A DNA stretch of 64,000 bases from Sarocladium kiliense. Lineage: Eukaryota > Ascomycota > Sordariomycetes > Hypocreales > Sarocladiaceae. The position numbers and the translations under genes are program-made. Below the pieces are notes generated by a model. That model was not told the DNA's origin. It did no database searches and was given only the letters and a program-made list of their open reading frames with translations. The stretch's first letter is position 1, and every line of letters starts with the position of its first letter. The stretch lies in assembly GCA_030734395.1 (NCBI GenBank), contig JAUZTG010000029.1, positions 4,030,001 through 4,094,000 of the forward strand, read 5' to 3'. Of this stretch, positions 57,347 to 64,000 are shown piece after piece.

Positions 57347-59907
57347 TCATTGTCCTGTCCAAGGGAAATGTAGATAGCCTTGTACGAGATCGGCAAAACT
57401 TTCGTCCATAGGCTCCTGAAAGAATGCGACAACGCTTGCGTCTGGCGATATAGCCTGGACTACCTGGGGATGCTGGTACGGCTGCTGGTGGGTGCCTGAA
57501 TATCGTGATGCATCGGCAAATACCCCGGCAGAATGTCGATCTGATTCTCTCATTGCTTCGTAGTGTTGAGAATTTGCGCCCCTCTCGTGCCCCGTACTAT
57601 TTGATAACGGTCAGTTACCAAGCGTCATATCTGTGAGTTTGGCGGAGACAGACCTTGTTTGATCGACTATTGCACCTATGATGGCGCGATGCTCGTGCTC
57701 CCCTGAAGCATAAGCCTGGTTGGAACTATAGTTCCTGTCTCGGCTTCCGCATTCACCGTAGGGTCTGGAATCTTTGGAGTTGATGACAGGCGATTCAGCG
57801 TTAAAGATCTCTTCTTGTGTAGAGACGATGGTAGTGTCGTGAGTGCCGCCTGCATTGGGGATCTTATTCATGACATTCCGCAGAGTTGCGGTCCAGTCGG
57901 TAGCAGTGGACCATTTCTCTTCAAAAAGAGCAAGGATCTCGAGAGATCGCCGTACAACTACCTCTGGGCTCGGCTCCAGGCTCGGACACAACTGCGGCCA
58001 CCTGTAAATGTAGCAAGCAAGTGACCCGCAGACATATGTGCAGAAAGCGAGGATCGCCGGAAATCCATCCTCTTGAGATCTCAAAGAGAACCACACGTCT
58101 ATGGCTTCGTACAACTGCCAGACGTTGCTGAATAGCTCGTCTGATAGCTTTTGCCAGAACCCTGCTGGAGCGGGAGCTTGACCATGGTCTCTCTCTAGAA
58201 GCTGCTTGGTCATATGTCGCAGATAGACCCGGCGCAAGACAATATTGTTCAGCCTCGCTATGGTCACGATGGACAGGTATGCGAGATCTACCTTTTCGGC
58301 CTTGAAACCTCGGAGATTCCAGGGTGACCATCTGTGGTTATGTGGGATGTTCATTTCCCAATCGCGAAGAATCGTGGCCGCTCGAGAGAAATCACTATCA
58401 GGACTCCAGGGCCGGGCATTGAGCGTCGACGTGCCTGCTTCGTCGTATGCGTCTCGCGCAACCATGCCCCAGAGGTCATGGGTCTGAATCAGGGTTGCGA
58501 AGAGTGACCTCCGTGGTAGAGATGTCAAGGACGTGTCCCTCAACGCAGGTGCAGTTCCAGTGAGAGCCGCCCGATTTGTAGGCACATTGCCAAATGCGAA
58601 GTCGCTCTCATCACTTGGAAGCAGCGTTGTGATATCCGCTTTGGCAAACGATGCTGGCAGGTGCTGCTGTGTGTATAGATTGTCGTGGTTCTGAATAACC
58701 CAGAATGTGCGTCTCGCACTCTCTGCGTTGACCACATCGTCTGCAGTAGCATCAAGACCCAGTTGATAAGTCTCCTCTCGATGTAGCCTGAGCATTCCGG
58801 CCATTCTGACTGCAATCCCCATGTTGATGGAACTCTTGTCACGTTCGCCTTTCCCCCAGTCAGCCATGCCTAGCAGAAAGAAAGCCTGTGTGTTTTCCAA
58901 GCTTGTCTTCCACATCTCATATGGGACCATAGCATATACCAGATCCAGGAAGAAGTCTGATGCAGGCTTGCTGCCACCAAATCTGCTACAGAGTCTCGGT
59001 GTGAACCGGGCGGATATTGATAACATGCTGAGCAGAAGAAAGACTTCCACAGATTCCGGACCTGAGTCCAATTGCTCTAGGAACAAGGCTTTAGGGATGA
59101 AACCTACCGCTTGTGAGTGAATGATCAGAGACTGGGATGGACGATTAGACTGACCAACTTGTAAGCATGTCGTAAGGAACACGCGACAACCTAGTACTAG
59201 CTCTTCGTGGGGTGGTAACAATTTCCATATTTCGGAAGACGAATATGCGGTCAAATGTGCCCTCAATGGTCGCTGTGATCCAGGAGCCGGTGCTTGAGGG
59301 GAGATTTCTCTATACAAATGTCAATACTTCATGATATGCCAAGTGGAGAAGGCTGGCGCGGCGCAACCTACTGTTCCCTGATGTTTTGCTCATCACTGGC
59401 GTGATTTGAAGGTTCAGACCTGTGGAAAAGACTTGAGCAAGGGCTACCTAGAAGCCTGATACATATGCAAGGCTTACTGTCGAGGAGATATTAGAGCATC
59501 TACGTCCGTTCTTCGCTTGATGCGGAACTGAACATGGTCAACTAGTGAACTAAGCAGGATTTCAGGTGAAGACTAACTTGTCTGTCTGCATTGTCACCTC
59601 GATCCGAGAAAGCGCTGAGATATCTCGCACGTCAGCAGATTGGAATTGATTGGATTGTCTGCAACATACCAAGACCGGGCCTGGATTGACCCAGCTTTCT
59701 TGCAAGGGTTACAGGGTAGATTTCCGTCATCTTGAACACATTTGGTCCTCAATCGCCGGCATCTACAAGCAGCAAATTAGGTTTCGGCCGATCAGGTGCG
59801 AGGCAAGGCGAGGCGAGGAGTGAGACTCACCTCCGGCACGCAACGCTAGACCGCTTCGCATGAGCTCCGGCCCCAGACCTGGACGATGCTTCTGACGGCG
59901 GGGTCAT
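57347..59907 (-). CDS. Zn2Cys6 transcription factor, eight exons
   Basis: Exons 59831-59907, 59670-59762, 59578-59614, 59478-59527, 59372-59419, 59155-59309, 57654-59103 and 57347-57596 close in frame to 719 residues. The zinc cluster is split by the first intron: ACRRCRRLRTKCVQDD, then LPCNPC and, after a ten-residue gap, Cys57 (Cys 24, 27, 34, 43, 46, 57). The 51-bp intron at 59104-59154 is itself in frame. The middle domain has GMADWGKGERDKSSINMG and AVRMAGMLRLHREE (Fungal_trans). The last exon encodes a Gln/Pro-rich tail ending in ESFADLVQGYLHFPW, which looks like an activation segment. The many small 5' exons make that part less certain than the body. It is the likely local regulator of the 55-64 kb enzymes. 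Confidence 0.82.
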
Positions 59908-60458
59908 GGCCAGGGATAGCGATGAAGACTACTCATGGTATGATGTAGCACCTGACGATATGGCTGCAGGGCAATGGAGAAAGAAGTTGCACACCTATCT
60001 CGAGGAAGGGAAGTGTGGAGTGTGAGACCTGGGGTTGATATGGGTGATAGATAAGAGGCGCGGCTGCGGCCCACCCACAAGGGCCTGGACTGAGTCGCAT
60101 CCGGAGTCTGGTCTATGAGTAGAGACGAGTTTCCGATAGTAGCTATAACATATCACCGAAGACTTCCAAACCGCATGCAGCATATATTGCTGTTCAGATG
60201 CTTCATACTCGCCAGGATGCTGGGTTTCAAGTGTCACAGCCATTTCGCTCGCTCAGGATGATCAAAGACCGCATCTCCTAGCTGACCAGCCGTCACAAGG
60301 AGAGAGTGTCATCTCACAGACGAATTAAAGAGACAAGTCGAGTACTTGTTTGGTCCTTAAAGTAGCTTGCCAGTTGAGGGAAGTTTGATACATTTCAGCA
60401 GCACACGGAATGCTTGCTTTCTACTCGTTCACGCCTCTAAACCGCTAGTAGTCTTTAC
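59908..60458. other. Spacer between regulator and P450
   Basis: About 550 bp with the promoter of the regulator. No other gene is seen. Confidence 0.45.
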
Positions 60459-62421
60459 TCACTCCGCATCGCCGACCGCTTGAGACAGCAGTTCTGCTGC
60501 TTCTTTGGAGCGCGCACGGAAACTGACATCGAACTTCCCAGGGTGGCTCGAGAGACCTGTACTGAACACAATAGGCTGCTCGATGGGCTGTCCATCAGCG
60601 TCGACGGGCTTGGAAATATCCAGCGTAGCCACCATGGTAGCCACCATGATCCATACCGACGCCTGGGCCAAGTGTCGTCCAACACAGATTCTACAGATGG
60701 TCAAGTCAGTGACTGGCACAAACTAGAGTTTCGTTCTTGCTAGGGGACAGACCTTCGGCCATATCCAAACGGTCCGAGCAGGAAAGGTTCACCATCTCCG
60801 CCCTCTTCCACAGGCGTGAAACGATCTGGGTTAAATAGCTCAGGGTTCTTGTAAACGTTCTCATCCCGGCTCATAGCGAATGTGTTGTAGTACACGAATG
60901 TTCTGCTCGACTGTTAACCGATCAAGCTTCACCAAATCCTATCAAGTGAGAATTTCGCTTACCCTTTAGGAATAAACATCCCATTGTAGACATCATCTTT
61001 CAAGCTCTTGTGAGGAATGCCGATCGGGCTTAGCGGTCGCCATCGAGTCGTCTCATCGACAATGTAGTCAATGTACCTCAAGTTTGGGCGATCGGACAGG
61101 GCGGGTAATCTATCACTTCCAACGACCCGGTCTATTTCTGAGCGTGCCTTGTTGAACACATCAGGATTGAGCATAAGGTTAAGCAATGCGACAGTTGTAG
61201 TGGCAAAAGTCGTGTTGCTGCCAGCGATAAAGACTGAGCCAGACGCTCCCTGGATATCTTGCATTGAGAAGTGGTTTGGAGAACCTCTTTCCTCATTGTT
61301 CCGATACTTGGATAGTAGTGAGTGCGCGAATGATTCGTTGCATCTCCCATGATCCTGTACAGTTGTCAGCTTCGGCTCCTAGAGAGCTTTCTCCAGTCCT
61401 GATGAGCTCCATGGCTTTGCGTGACAAGCACCTACAAATTCGCTTTTGGTGGATTCAAATGGAATATCATGAAGGTCCCGAATTGCCCAGCGCCATTTGC
61501 GAGCATGTTTGAGTGTGACGGAGAAGTTCAGAAGCTCTGGGATAAACCGATCTTCGAACCTGTTAGCAAGCGACCATAGTGGTATCTGGAGGTCGGGCAG
61601 TGTTTACACAATGGGAAGTAGTCTACCAGTGCTGTACCTGGGTTGCCTCCTTGAGCGGTTGCGAGATTCGCATTGGTAGCAATCTTGATGTACGGATCAT
61701 CGTCAGATTCGACCTTGACGCCAAAGCCAATGCGCAACACAATAGCAGAAGCGAATCTGATACTCTAGGGTCAACGCAAGGCTCTAAAGAAAGCTCGTTT
61801 GCCGGCGATGAGAAGGCCACTTACCGTCTCAATGCAAGCTCATAGGCCGCTGGTTTCCGTAAGATGCGCGACACAGCCTTTCTCGCTTCATCCTCCTGGA
61901 TTGGCCGATAGTTGGTAATGGCGGTCTTGGTAAAGCTGGTCTGCAAATTTGACCGATGTAACTTAAACCGCGGGCCATATTTCATGAAGGTGAGTGTCAG
62001 TCCCCATCCCATAACATCGAATAAGACGAAACGTGGACGGTCTTGATAAATTGCACCGCGCTTGTCTAATATCTCCTTCGCAACATGTTGGGAGTTGAGC
62101 ACCACTAGGTGGTTCCCCAAGACATTGAAGTAGACGATATCGGAGTCTTGAGATACGAGAATTAGGTCACAATCGCCATGACCAGGACAGGCAGTAGAAC
62201 CTACTAAACTGCTTTGCATATTCCATGTGCTTGAGATGTGCATTTTCCAACGGCAATAGGCGATAATGGCCGATAAGAGGATCTGCTGGTGGCGATGGAG
62301 GGAGCGGGCAAGGGTACTTGCGAAAGTACGGCTTGAGGGCAGTGTAGAGCACACCACTTATCAGGACTCCCAGGATAGTGACCCTGAGGGGGGAATGAAG
62401 GATCTGAAAGAGTCGTTCCAT
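60459..62421 (-). CDS. Cytochrome P450 monooxygenase
   Basis: Seven exons (62205-62421, 61825-62146, 61610-61762, 61436-61559, 60963-61354, 60753-60902, 60459-60690) close in frame to 529 residues. The N-terminal anchor is VTILGVLISGVLYTAL, followed by a Pro-rich hinge (PCPLPPSPPADP). The I-helix motif is AGSNTT (316-321), with Asn319 where Asp or Glu is usual. ExxR is ETTR (373-376), PERF-like is FNPDRF, and the haem loop is FGYGRRICVG with Cys455. It is an ER-bound class II P450 needing a reductase. Intron calls around 61560-61609 (50 bp) and 61355-61435 (81 bp) are needed to avoid stops and are the least certain. The gene is divergent from the dioxygenase at 63092, so a joint role in oxidising an aromatic compound is plausible. 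Confidence 0.88.
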
Positions 62422-63091
62422 GATCTGTGTGGCGTTCAAGAATAAGCCACCAATCAGGCTGTTCCAAAGACGGCGTTGCGCAAAGACAGTACTTCGTTGG
62501 AACAGCGCGTATGCCTCTGTCGTTCTGCTCAGAAAGCTCAATGTCCGATCAGGTCATATAATCTGTTTCCGTCCTCTCGATGCTAATTGACGGGATGCGT
62601 GCTATCGCGTTCGCGCTTAGTCCAACGTCCGAGTCCCGATGGTTACAGCCTGGGATCTCTGTCTTGGACCAATTGCAGTGAACACATTCAAAACATGCCG
62701 TTAGCTGGTGCCCCCAGGTCAAACGGGCCGCTACGATGCAAAAGCGCGATAATGCTTACCCTTGGTGTCACTTTCGAGCCCATTGGTGGAGAAGCAAGTG
62801 TCGCGATAAGAGTTGGCCGAAACCGGCCGGCCGGCAGACCAAAGATTCGCCAGGATCGTGAACTGAGTACGTCTGACAGGGACCCTGGATCCAGAATGCG
62901 ACAAGATCGGCTGTAGTAGCGCGGTCTAGCACGAGGAACTTCAAAGTGAAGAGCTAAGAGTCCAACCTTGGGGTCAGGGTTGATAAGGAACTGAGACCTA
63001 GCAAAGAAACTTCGAGATAGAGTGTCTTTCAACTCAATTCTTCTACCTTCGTACCAAGCTTGCAACACTATAGCCATAGTATCTTGTCAGG
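62422..63091. other. Bidirectional promoter region
   Basis: About 670 bp between the P450 (-) and dioxygenase (+) genes. The first ATG of the P450 is at 62421; the frame is open to 62541 without one. No other gene is seen. Confidence 0.45.
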
Positions 63092-64000
63092 ATGGGCGAC
63101 GCAACATACCTCCCTGAGAGCCCAAAGGCCACACACGGTTCTTCAGCAGCAGGGTCCCGGACAAGCCCTCCAAGAGATGGAGATCCATACAGATACCAGC
63201 TTGGATTTGGCAATTATTTCTCAACCGAAGCCGTGTAAGTCAACCGCTGTTTTCGTAGGGGGCTTCTGCTTTTGCTAAAGAATCACAGTCCGGATGCGCT
63301 GCCTGAGCCCGGGCGCAACGTGCCTCAACGGTCCCCCTATGACCTCTACTCTGAACAGCTGAACGGAACTCCGTTCGTGTCATATCGCGATACTTTGCAA
63401 CACGTATGGATGTACAGAATTAGGCCCTCAGTGGCGCATTCCCGGCCACAGGAGCAGCCGCGCAACCCCGATGTAAGCGATCAATAGAACTGGCCCCTAT
63501 GTGTGGAACTAATATCTCTAAAGATCGAAGCTTGCTTTTCACCACACAACCCCAACGTCAAGTTTACCCCTTTGACTTACGAATGGGGTCCACTCGAGTT
63601 TCCCACAGAGAACGACAAGGTTACCTTCATCCAGGGCATCAAGACCATTGGAGGATGGGGCGATCCTACGATCAAAGAAGGCCTCGCAATGCATCTATAC
63701 TCCTGCAATGCCTCCATGGAGAACCAAGCGTTTTGCAACAACGATGGAGATTTCTTGATCTTGCCACAGATCGGTCGATTGGATATACAAACCGAACTAG
63801 GCAGGCTGATGGTGAAGCCAGGCGAGCTATGTGTCATCCAGGCTGGTTTAAGATGGAGAGTCTCCCTGCCTGATGGCAAAGCTAGAGGTTATATTCACGA
63901 AGTATTCGGCTCGCATTTTGAGCTGCCGGATCTGGGAGTAATTGGTTCGAATGGACTTGCGCATCCACGAGACTTCGAGTACCCCGTGGCTTCCTTTGAC
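63092..64000 (+). CDS. Homogentisate 1,2-dioxygenase family, 5' part
   Basis: Three exons (63092-63234, 63289-63472, 63524 to beyond the window) give the first 268 residues. The N-terminus carries YQLGFGNYFSTEA, NVPQRSPYDLYSEQLNGTPF and MYRIRPSVAH, the signature of HmgA/HGD. Then come HNPNVKFTPLTYEWGPLEFP, GDPTIKEGLAMHLYSCNASM and NNDGDFLILPQIGRLDIQTE, the conserved cupin part. Homogentisate dioxygenase is an Fe(II) enzyme that opens the ring of homogentisate in tyrosine and phenylalanine catabolism. The iron ligands are beyond the edge. The other genes of the pathway (fumarylacetoacetate hydrolase, maleylacetoacetate isomerase) are not in the window; the visible partners are a P450, a regulator and two hydrolase-fold proteins, which may mean a specialised paralogue. 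Confidence 0.9.

Noticed and set aside
60625..60648. 12-bp perfect tandem repeat gtagccaccatg within the P450
   Set aside because: It encodes Met-Val-Ala-Thr twice in the helix after the haem loop, but the length matches other P450s there, so it is not a true insertion.
61382..61610. Apparent frameshift and stop codons in the P450 suggesting a pseudogene
   Set aside because: Introns at 61560-61609 and 61355-61435 with GT-AG ends restore one continuous frame with all P450 motifs, so an intact gene is more likely.

Overview
The window is genomic DNA from a filamentous ascomycete (Pezizomycotina). The evidence is short introns of about 50-80 bp with GT-AG ends and CTGAC/CTAAC-like branch sites, several Zn2Cys6 transcription factors, many major-facilitator transporters, a con-10-type conidiation protein, a WSC-domain membrane protein and an A-T-R (NRPS-like) reductase. 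I cannot fix the class or genus from the sequence. No tRNA, rRNA, CRISPR array or intact transposon was recognised.

Layout. 0-6 kb: 5' part of the ribosome-biogenesis gene UTP4 (-), a WSC-domain membrane protein (+), a GPR1/FUN34/YaaH acetate-type transporter (+) and a con-10-like gene (-). 7.8-9.3 kb: a monocarboxylate-type MFS transporter (+). 9.6-12.8 kb: three same-strand genes of one very diverged, unrecognised family, followed by a ubiquitin C-terminal hydrolase (-). 16-18.4 kb: an OPT transporter (-). 18.4-22.2 kb: gene-free, with a strong G-quadruplex motif. 22.2-29.1 kb: an MFS drug-type antiporter (-) divergent from a Zn2Cys6 regulator (+), which converges on a second monocarboxylate-type MFS gene (-). 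30.7-33.2 kb: two secreted enzymes, a tripeptidyl-aminopeptidase-like hydrolase (+) and a lysozyme-like protein (-). 35 kb: a YSC84-type actin regulator (+).

35.8-45.9 kb looks like a small specialised-metabolism locus: an adenylation-thiolation-reductase enzyme with an extra C-terminal degenerate kinase-like domain (-), a Zn2Cys6 regulator (-) and a divergent ACS-family MFS transporter (+). 50-52.6 kb encodes a membrane-anchored sulfatase/LTA-synthase-like protein (-). 55-64 kb looks like a second catabolic or biosynthetic locus: an HSL-type esterase (+), an isochorismatase-fold protein whose catalytic cysteine is replaced by Asn (+), a Zn2Cys6 regulator (-), a cytochrome P450 (-) and a homogentisate-dioxygenase-family gene that runs off the right edge (+). 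Regulators sit next to, divergent from or convergent with the transporters and enzymes they probably control.

The most unusual items are the A-T-R/pseudo-gluconokinase fusion, the cysteine-less isochorismatase and the tandem family of unknown proteins. Exon boundaries were worked out by hand from splice consensus and reading frame; every multi-exon model given closes in frame, but none is confirmed by transcripts.
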